Positions 46,301-58,132 of a stretch of 64,000 bases of DNA are shown here, piece by piece (positions within the stretch are counted from its first letter, which is position 1; every line of letters starts with the position of its first letter). Below the pieces are notes generated by a model. It was given only the letters and a program-made list of their open reading frames with translations. It had not been told where the DNA came from and did no database searches. The position numbers and the translations under genes were made by a program. Source of the DNA: Tausonia pullulans (taxonomy: Eukaryota > Basidiomycota > Tremellomycetes > Cystofilobasidiales > Mrakiaceae); the NCBI GenBank assembly GCA_951802195.1, contig OX637631.1, positions 744,001 through 808,000 of the forward strand, written 5' to 3'.

Positions 46301-46494
46301 CCTTCTCGCTCTTCAGTTCGTCCAAGGCATGCTTCGCAACCTCGGGAGCATGCCTCTCGACCGGATCCAGGGGATGCTCGCCTACGCGCCGGGCTATGAC
46401 CGCAACCTCGAGCAGCTCGGCGAGTTCATGGAGCTGCTCAGGAGGGAGGGCGCCGTTGATCGGAACGGGGACGGGACTTGGTCGCTTCGGTAGG
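43312..46494 (+). CDS. APC2: anaphase-promoting complex subunit 2 (cullin-like)
   Basis: Apc2 is the cullin scaffold of the anaphase-promoting complex, a ubiquitin ligase of mitosis; its C-terminal region holds the RING protein Apc11. The start MEENALQEEIHLAWRDSIAE is at 43312. Blocks: AWDMATGFLEPRNLEGLN, EEHFHLVERDIQIALNRMG, LFDRLVAWQQAWAAPLAAF, and the cullin region RTTELFDIIVSYPDTLPALE, DIIAQYISTIRCLRIIDPLG, IRRFLRDRPDTIRCIVASL, SGKATDIISTLVSLYETQDV, VEILKLRFGEATLHVCEVML, FWPTFQATGLVLPGQM. The end includes a winged-helix-like segment WTLEDLARKLGIDDEKVVRN and the Apc2-type C-terminus LEQLGEFMELLRREGAV with WSLR before TAG at 46492-46494. About ten introns are spread over the gene. It is divergent from PTC7. 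Assignment is firm. Confidence 0.92.
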
Positions 46495-47031
46495 GTGGGC
46501 AGACTCCGACGTGAACCCCTCTGCAGGTCTCGAGGGTGTGGAACTGGGAAGGAGGGAGGAGTGGCAGGTGGCTGTATGCTTCATGACTTGATGACTCAAA
46601 CGCGATGATGAGGTGTCTCCACTGGCCGACTGCGCGCGTGCCTGACTTGCACCATCTCCCCAAGACCAGAATAGAAGTGCTCGCACTTGGTGGCAGGCCG
46701 CCTTGTCCCAGCGCCGGGCTGAGGCGGACCCAGGGGCCGGCGCAAGTCAGCCGTCGAGGCCCTTGCTCAGCGGAGAAGAGAGGAAGGTCCAGCCACACAT
46801 CAGACCTGCCAGCGGGGCCGCCCAGCGTGGTCCCTCGACGGCCAGAGACGAGGGACGAGCGCGCGCCTCCAGCCCTTACGCACGCACGGCCCCGTCCCTG
46901 TGCTTTGCTTTTTGGCTTGACTTTTTTGGTGGCCCTTCCCTGTCTCTCTTTTGCTTTCTCCCAACCACCGCCCTCCCCCTCCCTCCCCCCCCCCCCCCCC
47001 CCCCCCCCTTCTCCCAGCCTAGTCCAGCTAT
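46495..47031. promoter_or_regulatory. upstream region of KAP123 with a C26 tract
   Basis: About 540 bp separate the APC2 stop from the KAP123 ATG (both +). The last 100 bp are extremely C-rich and hold 26 uninterrupted cytosines at 46985-47010, only 22 nt before the ATG at 47032. The tract may act as a nucleosome-excluding promoter element or be part of the leader. Its length is likely to be variable. Confidence 0.65.
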
Positions 47032-50000
47032 GGCTGTAAGTCTTACCTGGGCTCAGCGTTGCGCGTGAGCGAGCGAGCCCGCGCTAAGACGACTCCCTTC
47101 GCGCTCCTACCCATCCCTTCCCCCCGCGACAACAGACCTACGCCCAGCAACTGCATGCTCTCCTCGAGCAGACGACTGCTCCGGACACCGCGGTGATTCA
47201 GCAGGTGTGTACCAGGCTTCCTCTCAACCTCGTGCTCAGTGAGCTGCGAGGCACGCTAGCGGACTATTGACAGTCTCCCGACCCAACTTCTCTTCCAGGC
47301 GACGACGACGCTCAACACCCAGTTCTACAAGACGCCTGAGTGCATCCCGGCACTCTATGAGATTGTTGCCACGTCCCCTAATGACGGTGTGAGTGTCCAT
47401 GACAGCTGAGAGTTAGCAATGAGAGGTCTGCGTGCTGACGCACCGTGCGCCAACGTGTCTGTTTCTCCCCTCCCTCTCCGGCGCCCCCCCCCTCTTATCT
47501 AGGTCCGCCAGCTCGCCGCTGTCGAGCTCCGAAAACGGATCGTCTTCAAGGATGGCAAGATGTGGCAGCAGGTCTCCCAGGACGTTCGCACCCAGATCAA
47601 GCAGAACGTTCTCGAGTTTGTGATCAAGGAGCCCTCGTGCGTGTCCTTTCTTCTTCCCCCCTCGGTTTTGTTTTTCTTGGCGAGTCAATCCGACTTACTT
47701 CTACTTCCCCCTCCAGTGCCCTTGTCCGCAACTCTACTTCCCGCTTCATCTCCGCCATCGCTTCCATCGAACTTGAGCTCTCCCCGCCCCAGTGGCCGGA
47801 ACTCCTCCCGTTCCTCTACCAGCTCTCCGCCTCCCCCCAGTCTTCCCACCGGGAGATCGGCATGTTCATCCTCTTCGCCCTTCTCGACACCGTCGCCGAC
47901 TGCCTCACCTCGGAGCTCGCCACCATGTTCGGTGTCTTCAAGAATGGCCTTAACGACCCGGAGTCTGCCGAGGTCCGCCTTACCACCCTCAGGTGCGCTC
48001 TTGTTTGTCCATCAGTTGCCTCTTGGCTCATTCGCTGATCTGTCGCTGCTCCTCTTCGTCTCTAGGGCCCTCGGCAAGGTCGCAGAGTACATTGAGCTCG
48101 GTGACAAGGGAGACATTGCCGTCTTCCAGTCCCTGATCCCCCAGATGGTCCAGGTCCTGCACCAGACCATGGAGACTGGTAACGAGGACGGAGCCCGCAA
48201 GGGATTCGACGTTTTCGAGACCCTCCTCATCCTTGTCAGTGCGCACTCATTGGGGAGGATCTTCGAATCGCTCCTGACATTTTAATGCGCGCGACGGTAC
48301 TCCAGGAGGCTCCCCTCATCTCGAAGCACATTGGCGACCTTATCAACTTCTTCCTCACCGGCGGAGAGACCCAGGCCTACGAGCCCGAGGTCCGCTGCAT
48401 GTCGCTCAACGCTCTCCTCTGGACTATCCGATAGTGAGTTTTCGATGCTGCTTCTCTGTCTGCCTCTCAAATCGGCATGTCTCCTTTCTGCCGTATCCCT
48501 TTGCGCTCGGGTCGTCCGCGACCTGAGCCGTCCCCACATCTTTTCCTTGAGTGATGAATTTATCAACTCAGCTCACTACGAAGCGGAGTAACGCCTGCAC
48601 GTGAAATGAACCCGATTGCTTTTGCATCTGACTACCCCACATCCATATCCACTTCGAACCGACTCTCTTCTGGCATGTGATCGAGAGCTGACCCATTGTC
48701 TGCGCTCCGCTTTCACAGCAAGTCCAAGAAGGTCCAGCAGCTCAACATTGGCGATGCCATTCTTGCCCGCCTTCTCCCCATCGGCCGCGAGGAGGACCCC
48801 GAGGACAACGACGAGGACTCGCCTTCGCGCCTCGCCTTCCGCGTTCTCGACGTCCTCTCTCAGACCCTTCCCCCGACTCAGATCTTCCCCTCCCTCCACC
48901 GCCACATTCAGACCGACATGGCCTCGGCTGATCCCGCCGCCCGCAAGGCAGCTCTCGTCGCCCTCGGTGTCACCGTTGAGGGATGCTCTGAGTTCATCCG
49001 CCCTCACGTCGCTCAGCTCTGGCCCATCATCGAGGCCGGTCTCGCCGACGCCTCGCCCATTGTCAAGAAGGCGGCCTGCATCGCTCTTGGATGCCTCTGC
49101 GAGTGGCTCCCGGAGGAGTGCGCCGAGCGCCACGAGTCCATTGTCCCTGTAAGTTTCGATGTTCGATACTTCATTCTTGAACTAGGACTTCAGCTGACCC
49201 AAGCTCCCGCCTTTCTTTCAGGTCCTCTTCAACCACATCTCGGACCCCGCCACCCAGAAGTCGGCCTGCGCCGCCCTTGACTCCTACCTCGAGATCCTTG
49301 GTGACAACATCACCAAGTACCTTCCCCTCCTCATGGAGCGCCTTCTCGTCCTCCTTGAGAACGCCCCGATCCCCGTTCGCGCCACCGTTACTGGCGCCAT
49401 CGGCTCGGCCGCGCACGCCTCCAAGGAGGGCTTCATTCCTTACTTCGAGGCCTCGATCTCGCGGATGCAGTCCTTCCTCACCCTCAAGAACGAGGGCGAG
49501 GAGACCGACCTCCGCGGCATTGCCACCGACACCCTCGGCACGATCGCTGAGGCTGTCGGTAAGGACGTCTTCCGGCCCTACTTCCAGCCTCTCGTCAAGC
49601 TCGCCTTCGAGGGTCTCATCCTCGACAACCCCCGCCTCCGCGAATGCTCTTTCATCTTCTTCGCTACTATGGCCAAGGTCTTCGAGGATGAGTTCGCTCC
49701 TTACCTCCCCAACGTCATGGAGGCTCTCATCACTTCGTGCGAGCAGTCCGAGCACGACGAGCTCCTCTCTGGTTTGTTTCGTTATTTTTCTGGTTCTCAA
49801 AGTCAATATCAGCTTTGCTGACTGAGCTTTTCTTTCTTTAACTTTTCCAACAGAGAGCGGCGACGTTTCCCAGACTGTTGCTAACGCCATCGAGTCGTTC
49901 AACGCCACCGGCCAGGCCAACGCCAACGGTGCTGTCGACGACGACGACGACGAGGAGTTCCTTGACATCGAGGATGACGCCGACGAGCTTGAGAAGCTCT

Positions 50001-51662
50001 TCGGCAACGTTAACTCGGGCATTGCCATCGAGAAGGAGGTCGCCGCCGACTCCATCGGTGACATCTTCGCTTCGACCGGCCAGGCCTTCCTCCCTTACGT
50101 TGAGCGTTCCGTCAAGGTCCTCACCAACCTTCTCGACCACTACTACGAGGGCATCCGCAAGTCAGCTCTTGCCTCGCTCTTCAAGTTCATCAACACCTTC
50201 TACGACCTCTCTGAGCCTGCCGAGTGGACCCCGGGCATGAACATCACTGTTCCCCTCCACGCCAACGTCAAGCAGCTCGTCGATGTCGTTCTTCCGGCCA
50301 TCTGGGAGATGTGGGACACTGAGGATGACAGGTCAGTCCGTTTAAATTTTTCCTCACGCGAGTTTCGCCTCTTCTACCCTTCCCTCCACCTTGCCTTGTG
50401 TCGTTCTCGACCCTGCCCGCCCCCCACATCCTTTTCCTTGAGTGATGAATTTATCAACTCAGCTCACTACGAAGCGGAGTAACGCCTGCACGTGAAATGA
50501 ACCCGATTGCTTTTGCATCTGACTCCCATACCCCATCTCATTTTCTCTGGTGTTCTGCTGTTGCCCGATAAGCGTGACGCTGACACTCGCTCGATCTGTC
50601 TTCGCCCTCGTTTCAACAGGACTGTCGTCATCATGGCCTGCAACGAGCTCGCCGAGTCGATGAACAAGTGCGGACCCGCTCTCGTCGAGGGCCAGTTCGA
50701 GAAGATCGCCCTTTACGCCTCAGACATCCTCCAGCAGAAGTCGCTCTGCCAGCAGGACCCGGACGAGGATGAGGACGCTCCCGAGCAGGAGGGCGACTCG
50801 TCTGAGTACGAGTCAGCCCTCATCTCCAACGCCTCGGACCTCGTTGGTGCCCTTGCCTCCGTTCTCGGACCGGACTTTGCTGCTCCCTTCGGCCAATTCC
50901 TCCCGCTCATCCGCAAGTACTACGTGCGTGCCATCCGTCTTCTATCCTCTTCTGGTCGTTTCTGTGCTTGGGCTGACTTCGCGCCCTCCGCTTTCCATTC
51001 AGTCCGACAAGCGGTCCTCGTCTGACCGCTCGATGGCCATCGGTTCTCTCGGCGAGATCATTACCGGCCTGAAGGGATCCGTCACCGCTTACGTCCAGCC
51101 CCTTTTCGAGCTCATTTACCTCGGACTTACCGACGATGAGGCCGAGGTTCGTTCGAACGCCGCCTTCGCCGCCGGTGTCCTCATCGAGAACATGGACGCC
51201 CAGCTCGGCTTCGACGACGCTGTCAAGCTTCTCACTGCACTCCGCCCCTTCTTCGTGAACCCTGAGGGTCAGCCCCCTGCTGTTGGTGCCGCTAAGGACA
51301 ACGCCGCCGGTGCTGTCGCTCGCATCATCCTCAAGGACTCCAACGTTGTCCCTCTCGACCAGGTCCTCCCGATTCTCTTCGAGGCCCTCCCGCTCAAGAA
51401 TGACTTCGTCGAGAACCGCGTCGTCTTCCGGTGCATCTTCGCGCTCTTCCAGAACGCCGCCTCAGACGCCAAGATTCTTCCGGCCCTCCTTCAGCACATC
51501 GACCGCCTCCTCGCCGTCTTCTCGTACGTCCTCGACGAGTCCCGTGAGGAGCAGCTCGGCAAGGACACTCGCGAGCAGCTTGTCGCCCTCGTCCGTCACC
51601 TCACCTCCATGGACGGTGTCGCCGACAAGGTCCGTGCCTCGGACCTCGCCCGCTTCCTCTGA
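47032..51662 (+). CDS. KAP123: importin Kap123 / importin-4 family karyopherin
   Basis: Kap123 carries ribosomal proteins and histones through the nuclear pore. It has about 12 exons. The first is only 6 nt (Met-Ala, 47032-47037), then 47136 on reads TYAQQLHALLEQTTAPDTAV. Typical blocks: FYKTPECIPALYEI, VRQLAAVELRKRIVFKDGKM (importin-beta N-terminal region), NSTSRFISAIASIELELSP, FFLTGGETQAYEPEVRC, KKVQQLNIGDAILARLLPIG, VKKAACIALGCLCEWLPEEC, AAHASKEGFIPYFEASISRM, DEEFLDIEDDADELEKLFGN (acidic loop), SMAIGSLGEIITGLKGSV and the end SMDGVADKVRASDLARFL. The repeats fit the HEAT architecture. Codons are strongly biased to C-ending forms, as expected for a highly expressed gene. Two introns of about 285 nt carry the same 93-nt snoRNA-like sequence. 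Confidence 0.95.
48541..48633 (+). ncRNA. intronic box C/D snoRNA candidate, copy 1
   Basis: In KAP123 intron 48434-48718. A 93-nt block, identical to copy 2, begins ttttccttga and ends at ctgact. GTGATGA (C box) is at 48551-48557, CTGA (D box) at 48628-48631. A possible C' box GTGAAATGA lies in the middle with a CTGC D'-like motif 3 nt before it. G-A-G before the C box can pair with C-T(-C) after the D box, a short terminal stem. The D box lies 87 nt before the 3' splice site, a spacing usual for intronic snoRNAs. The rRNA target was not identified. Guide segments would be just upstream of the D and D' boxes. Confidence 0.65.
50432..50524 (+). ncRNA. intronic box C/D snoRNA candidate, copy 2
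   Basis: In KAP123 intron 50332-50619. The 93 nt match copy 1 without mismatch, while the flanking intron sequence differs except for a few bases upstream (cccacatc). C box GTGATGA at 50442-50448, D box CTGA at 50519-50522. Copy 2 has a slightly better terminal stem (G-A-G with C-T-C). The D box ends 97 nt before the 3' splice site. No alternative explanation such as a transposon footprint is visible: there are no terminal repeats and no target duplication. Confidence 0.65.
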
Positions 51663-52033
51663 GTGCGCTCTTCCTTTCCCATCTCTTTGCTTCTCTCTCT
51701 GCCTCTCTCGCATGGTCTCCTAGATAGTCCCTTCCCCTAGCTACCTACTCCTCCCACTTTCCCTTTGCTTGTTTTTTTCCTCTCACGATCACGACGCCTC
51801 CGCCTCCCACTTTCCCTGCCCAATCTTACCTTTCCCTTCGTCTAGCTAAAACTCTCTCCCCCACCATCCTCCCAATTTACTTTTCCTGCGTATCGCTCAA
51901 TCCTTTCCCGGTCTTCCTCTTTTTCGTTCCCCCAATTGCGCATGCCCTTTGGCGAACTCGAAGTCACATTGATCAGCAGCAACGAAAGTCCATCAACAAC
52001 TGGCATATGCTTTCAACGTCGTGCACTTCCTCG
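51663..52033. other. convergent spacer between KAP123 and the TMEM16 gene
   Basis: About 370 bp, C/T-rich, likely the KAP123 3' untranslated region and the ends of both transcripts. No gene-like frame. Confidence 0.5.
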
Positions 52034-55000
52034 TCACTCCGTCTTGAACCCGGCCGCGACATCCTCTTTGCTCACGCCCAGCCCGTTCCAGAAGGCGTAC
52101 TCCCCAGCTTCGGTGCTCGCGCCTCCAAGCAGCACCGTCGCCTCAGCCTGCTGCCTCTTGTTTTCGAGCACGCCCGTCTCCCGATTCACCTCCATCTCCC
52201 CTCCCTTCTGATTGAATCCCCCCGTCTGAGCCGCATTCGAAGCCAGCTGCTGGCTCTGCGTCGTGCGGTGCTTCTGCGCACCCGCCGCAAAGCTCTCCCT
52301 CCTGTCGGTGTGGCGCTGGAGGAACTCGGCGCGGACTTCACGCTCACGACGGCCAACCTCGGTAGCCTCAGCCGAGCCGTCCCAGAGGAGTTTGCGGAGG
52401 GTGTATCGGACGACGAAATGGACGACGAGGAAGACGTGTGATGCGAGCGCGGTGACGAGGAGGAGAGGGTAGGCCGTCCCGGCGACGGAGGGGGCGTCGC
52501 CTGCTTGGAGGTGGGCGTGCTGTGAGGTTGAGAGGAATGAAGCGCCTCGGCCGGAGGGGGTCGTGGAGGGGTGGAATAGTGTGTAGAGGGCTGCGTTGGT
52601 GAGGACCGAAAGCCAATTGATGAAGGTCAGGGAGGTAAGCCAGGGCCCGATGGAGGCGACGCTGGCGGAATGACGGGGAGATAGCGTCAGGAAGGACTTC
52701 AGGATCAAGGAGATAACAGGGAAAGGGATGAACCGGGCAGGGATGGGCTTCTTCGAGTTGAGGCAGATCTTTAGGGCGTCGGACCGGAGCTCAAAGTAGC
52801 TGGGACAAGTAAAGGGTATCAGTCGGTCAGCTTGTTGCGAGACGTTAAGCTACAGAGGGTGTGGGACGGACTTGTTGACAAAGACGGGAACTATTATCGT
52901 GATGTCAGCAGCATTCACATAGAGGAAGAGATAGAGAATACAAACCGGACGCGAGCGGCCAGCAGATGCTCCAAAGAGTAACGTAGCCGAACTGCGTGAC
53001 CATTTCACTGTACAGCACCAGTCGAATCAGTCTATGGTTGAATTGGATCCTAGTCGTTCTGATGACTACTCACGCGTAGTCGGCAAAGAGCGAGTAATCC
53101 GGGAGCTGGCCCTCACGTTCGACCTTCTGAAGAAACGCCTCCTCCGTCTGAGCCCCGACGCCCGACCCGGCCGCGAGCTTCTCGTTGACGACGCTGTGAT
53201 CGATCTTGGGCACCGAAGACGATTCGCCGGATTTGTACTCAGCGTACCACCGCATGACAATCGGAAGGACGAGCTCGGTTGCAGCGTTGATAATTTGGTT
53301 CGTGACGGTCTGTGGAGGTAGGGGATTGGGTGGATGTCATTGAGAGAGCAGACAGGCGACCAGATGGAAGAAGGCTGAGGATACGGACATAGGCGAACAT
53401 CTGGTCCTGGAGTCGACGCTGATTGATGACACCGCGACCCTTGGGCTGCTTGTTCTGACTGAATTGGTCTGGGCCTCCGACGTGGGCAAAGGACTTCTCG
53501 ACCACTGTCTGGTCCTGTACGGACGAGAAAAGAAAGTTGTCGACGTGGGCCATGACCTGCTCGCCGCTGTTGAAAGGAAGCTGGTCAACAGATGAATATA
53601 TGCCTGGACAGGAGAAGAAGGGGAACTCACAAGGGAATGTAGACGAAAGCGGAAAGAAAAAGGCCGGCAAAGGCAACGATGCTGTTCAGAGCGCTGCCAG
53701 TCGAGAAAGAAATCTTGTCTCAGGACGACATCTCACACATACATGAACTCTCACAAGGGGGTTTCACAAAGTCTTAGCCGTGAGCGCGTTCTGATAATCG
53801 ATTTCGGACGCGTGATCCTCCCACTTTGTGAGTCTCTCGGCGATGCCGCGGTAGATGGTGAGGATCCGGGGAACGATGACAGCGAAGAGCAATGTCGGGA
53901 TGAGGGACGTGTACTCCTTTCCTGGACCCTTGTAGAGCGCTGTGACAAAGGCCTCCAAGATAAAAAGCGAGGTGATTACAACCTGAAGATAGGGGATCAA
54001 GGCAAGGTCAGACAGTTTAACAGCAGGTGTCAAAGGGTTCCAAAGGCGTGACGAACCACCAGGAAGGCTGCGCAGAGAAGGAGGGGGACGACGGAGGTGA
54101 GGGACTTGAGATCTTGCTTCCACCAAGGGCGGTTTTGGGCCATGGGCGAACCAGCGGTGCGGAGCTGAGGTCGGTTCTCGATGTTGAATGTCTACGTGAA
54201 AGTATAGTGTCAGCCGCCGATACCCTAGTCAGGCCCATTTGGCAAACGGCACGCACGCCAAAGCGGTGAGCAAGCGAAGTCTCCTTGATGCGCCAGGTTT
54301 CAACGAAGAATATGCCCCATAATGACACGAGCGCGCCGTAGAGGCTCGAGTAGTTCCAGCCTAGGAAGAAGGTGGTGAGTCCGACAGCAGCGAGTGGGAG
54401 GGTGAAGCGGGTGTAGAGTGAGAGGTAGGAAAAGTACAGGGCGATCGAGGGTCCGAACTGAGAAGAGCAAACAATAGGTCAGACGCCGTCAGAGAGAGAG
54501 ACTTAGGGAGGGAGAGAAACGACATACGTTTTCAAGGATCATGTCGATTTCGTGGTCCCGCATGAAAAGTCCGACGGTCCAGTCCCTGCCGAGCCAAGAT
54601 CGGGTCCACTTGTCGTTAACGTCCTCATCATGAAGTGCAAAAATGTTTGTGACGTGTGGCCAAGGGAAGAGCTCCGGAGAGATGGCCAGGCCGCCCTGGG
54701 ATAAGAGACGGGAGGTTACAGGTCAGCTTCGAACCTGGCTGCCTGGGATGAAGAAACAGCGAGAATGACGACATCGAGGCCATCCCTCGATAGCAGGCAT
54801 GGGTCTCGATTTACCAAGCTAACTTCAGATGAAATAGCTCCTTCGGCCCCAACACCGCAAGAGCAGCGAGCACGAAAGCCAGCTCCGGTCGGGCCGCGGT
54901 GACGCAAGCGCGTCCAAACCCCTCCCAGCCCCCTTGACCCCTATCCTTATTCCAGACTTACCTGCTCGAGGGTGCCAGTGATGAGATTGTGAACAAGCCG

Positions 55001-55567
55001 GAGCCTCTCGGCTTTGGTAAGACCATCGACCTGGCTAGACTTGGGCATGGCCGAGACACCGTGGAGAAAGTCGTCGGACCTTCCAGGCAGGGATAGCAAG
55101 CAATGACGGAGGAGCATGTCAGTCTCGCTCGTTCACCCTCAGCCTGATTACCCTGCCCCTTCTCCGACACTCATTGCAGGCCACAACCGACAGATTACTC
55201 ACCTTTCCTTCTCGGCCAGCTCCTGAAGAAGGTCGTCTCCAGCCGTCACAAAGATCCAGACCTTACCCTTGTCGTTCGGGCGGCCGTCTCTCTCCTTGGC
55301 CTTCCTTGACGTGACCTTGAGGCCGCGCTTCTCAAGCCTCTCGATGAGTGCCGCATATTCGCTCGCTGCTGTCTGAGCGAGGGCATCTCTGCCTTGTTTG
55401 GCGATGGTCTTTGGGAGATCGCGTGGGACATGGGCGGGAGAGAACTCGACAACGAGGAGCGTCCCGAACGTCGGGGCAGGTGGGATGTCATCTCGGAGGA
55501 GAGCTGCTTTGGTCTTGGCCAAGTAGCCGGAGGGCGCGGAAGGGCGAGAGGGAGTGGCAGATGCCAT
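52034..55567 (-). CDS. TMEM16/anoctamin family protein (Ist2-like)
   Basis: Fungal members are lipid scramblases or, for Ist2, ER-plasma-membrane tethers. The start MASATPSRPSAPSGYLAKTK is at 55567. A cytosolic N-terminal domain (TFGTLLVVEFSPAHVPRDLP, RLEKRGLKVTSRKAKERD, VWIFVTAGDDLLQELAEKE) is followed by ERLRLVHNLITGTLEQGGLA and the TM region: PSIALYFSYLSLYTRFTLPL, LTTFFLGWNYSSLYGALVSL, GIFFVETWRIKETSLAHRFG, then VVPLLLCAAFLVVVITSLFI, LIPTLLFAVIVPRILTIYRG, FAYTVTNQIINAATELVLPI and YAEMVTQFGYVTLWSICWPL (the conserved FGY/VTLF-like TM), LASGFVNNYFELRSDALKIC. A long C-terminal cytosolic tail rich in Gln and Glu ends at 52034; whether it carries a lipid-binding or cortical-sorting signal as in Ist2 is not clear. 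Two longer introns lie in the N-terminal part, one over 200 nt near 54700-54960. Confidence 0.88.
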
Positions 55568-55801
55568 GGGTGGAGGTTTGGTACGATGGAAGTAATGGTT
55601 GGGAGAAAGGCAGGACAGGGTGAGATGTCGGATTCAGTGCGCGACGCTGCGAGCCGACAGACGTCATCGAAGGTCCCAGCTCGTCGTTAAGAACAAAATG
55701 CAGTGAGCCACTGTCTTCTCTCCTGACTCGGGAACTCGCAACAAAGGACAGGAAAGGCAAAGGTATCAAGAAAGCACATGTTACACCGCACGTCCTCATC
55801 A

Positions 55802-57762
55802 TCACCGCTTCGCGCTCTCCGGGTCCTTGCCCACGAGCCCCAGACCTTGCCGCATGATCTCAATCGCCGCCAAGTCCTCTTTCAGGACCTTGGTGAGGTG
55901 AGTGAGTGCTGTCTGTTGGTCGAAAATAATCTGGGCAAATCGCAAAGGATGAGGCGAGTGAGCTGTCGTCAAGCGCAGACAGGACAACGCGAACAAACCT
56001 TGGCCAGTCGTTCCATTGCCTCGTCGTCTACGACGGCCCAGCCCTCCCCATTACCCTCCCCACGATCCCTCTCTCTCTCTCCTTTAATGACGCCGACGAG
56101 CGCCCAAAGCTCCATCATCCGTCCCCTCACGTTGCCGCCCCTTCCACCATCAAGCTCCTGAACGAGCGTCTCAAGCCGCTGTGTAAGGATCTCCTCTTCT
56201 CTACGGATGGACGATGATCGGAGCGTTGGGATGAGAAGATGGAGATGCCGAATGAGGAGGAGCGTCCGGTGCGATAGCTGCGTCTGGAGCAGCTGGGAGC
56301 GAGAGAGTCGGAGCGAGAGGGAGAGTTGAGACGACTTGGAGAGTTTCTCGACGCGCGTCGAGATTTCCTGAGGGATCGTAAATAGAACGAGTAAGCTAAT
56401 ACACATGTGAGTGATGAAAAGCCCGATACAACGAGCGTACCTGGAGCTTGCCCCAGTGGGCACCGGCCATCCGCATCTGTGCATCAACACGCTTCCGAAT
56501 GTCGTCAAAGCCAACAGCGAGCGCAGGAACCATTCTGGGAGAGCAGCCAAGAACACAGTATCAGCAAAAGCGCAGAACAAAGTAAGAAGAGCAACGCACG
56601 TCGTTGGGTCCGGGTTGTCCCGCTGGGCCTTAAACCAAGCGGCGTCATCGGTCGCGTTCGCCGGTCGTCCATAGAACTTGGTCTCGCTCGGAGGGACGAG
56701 ATTGTAGAAGAAGGCCTTGAGACGAAGCGTGGCATAAGTCAGTCCCGCTCCGCTGATCACGCAACGCCTTGAACCCTTTACAGGCGTCCCTTCTCCTTTA
56801 GCGGATTCACCTTGAACCGACAATACGGACTGCTTGGATCCCAGCTCGCCTTGATATACTCGATCCGCTGCTCGATTGGCAGATCCTCCAGTCTCGGCCC
56901 TCCGCCGAGCCGGCTCTGACCCAGGAGCGTCGACGCTCCCAACGCGGTGCTCGCGCCGAATGCTCCTCCCTGCGGTTGTTGCTGCAGTTGTTGAGACTGT
57001 TGCTGCTGGCCGAAGCCTCCCGGTCCTCCGAGCTGGCTCATCGAGAGTCCTTGCTGCTGCTGGGGCTGCTGATTGGTCGATCCAAACCCGAAGGACGGCG
57101 TCGTCGTCGACGCACCCATCGGTTGAGAGGAGCCAAATAGACCGCTGCCACTCGTCGTTGGCTGCTGCGAGGTCGAGCCGAAGAGGGGCAACGAAGACTG
57201 CTGCTGCTGCTGCTGGTTCTGTGCAGGCTGTCCAAAGAGGGACGTTGACGGTTGTTGCTGCTGCTGCTGCTGTTGAGGTTGACCAAAGAGCGACGTCGAC
57301 GCGGCAGGGTTGGTAGTAATTGCCGCAGGCTGACCGCCGAAAAGGGAGGATCCGGGTGTCTGTGTATTTGTTGTGGAGCCTGAGAGACGGGACAGGTCAG
57401 CAAAGAGACAGAAAGAGAAGAAAGACGCGTGCGCGACGACGCGAGGAGAGAAAGCGAGAGGGTCAACGATGCACCGAAGCCGAAAGCAGGTTTAGACGCC
57501 GTCGAGGTCGCTTGCCCAAAACCACCAAATGTCGAAGTCGAACCTGTATTATTGCCGGCAGCAGTTCCACCTCCGAAGAGACCGCCCCCCGCAGCTGGAG
57601 CGGCGGGCGCGGTCGAGCCGAAGAGGGAGGAGCCCGAGGCAGCGGCGGCGGGCTGCTGTTGCGCTGGCTGGCCGAAGGAGAAGCCTCCTAGTGAAAGGTC
57701 GTTTTTCAGTCCGCATGCATGAAGCGCCGCAGGTATTAGACAGGAGGCCCACCGAACGACAT
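55802..57762 (-). CDS. NUP57: FG nucleoporin Nup54/Nup57
   Basis: This nucleoporin lines the pore central channel with Nup62/Nsp1 and Nup58. The start MSFGGFSFGQ spans the first intron (ATG at 57760-57762). The N-terminal half is a Gly/Phe-rich FG region: GSSLFGSTAPAAPAAGGGLF, TSLFGQPQQQQQQQQPST, SLPLFGSTSQQPTTSGSG and ALGASTLLGQSRLGGGPR, with long Gln runs. The C-terminal half is the coiled-coil domain typical of Nup54: LEDLPIEQRIEYIKASWDPS, SPYCRFKYAFFYNLVPPSET, ALAVGFDDIRKRVDAQMRM, then helical LEKLSKSSQLSLSLRLSRSQ and ILTQRLETLVQELDGG. The end is IIFDQQTALTHLTKVLKEDL and MRQGLGLVGKDPESAKR at 55802. The assignment between Nup54 and Nup57 names is by organism convention. Confidence 0.88.
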
Positions 57763-58132
57763 AGGAGGGATGGACGGGCGGAGGGAGGGGAGATGTCGAG
57801 AGGACGGTGATGGATGGCCGTCAAACCAAGGAGTCGACGTCGAGAATGGCAGGCGAACGGCGAGCGCGTCCTAGGCCAGTGCGCTCGCTAGTATTTGAGG
57901 TACTATCACAATAGTGTTGCCAAAGGGAAAAAGCAGGCGTTTTCGTTGAGAGATCATAAATCGCAAACGGCGGGATCAAAAAGTAGGCAAGGGGGAGAAA
58001 AACGCTAAGGCTGCAAGGTGAGAGGGGATCTTATGTATGGGCGCGACGAGGCCAAAAAGAAAGAGAGCGGAGAGAAAAGCATGATGAAATGGGGGAAGTC
58101 AGAGACAAGATTGCTAAGAAAGAAAGCGAGCT
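57763..58132. other. spacer between the UFD4 stop and the NUP57 start
   Basis: About 370 bp on the NUP57 upstream side, both genes on the - strand. It should contain the UFD4 3' end and the NUP57 promoter. No gene-like frame was seen; sequence is mixed A/G-rich with moderate GC. Confidence 0.5.

Noticed and set aside
48541-50524. The duplicated intronic block read as a transposon fragment
   Set aside because: Only 93 nt, no terminal repeats or target-site duplications, and no coding remnants; C/D boxes explain it better.
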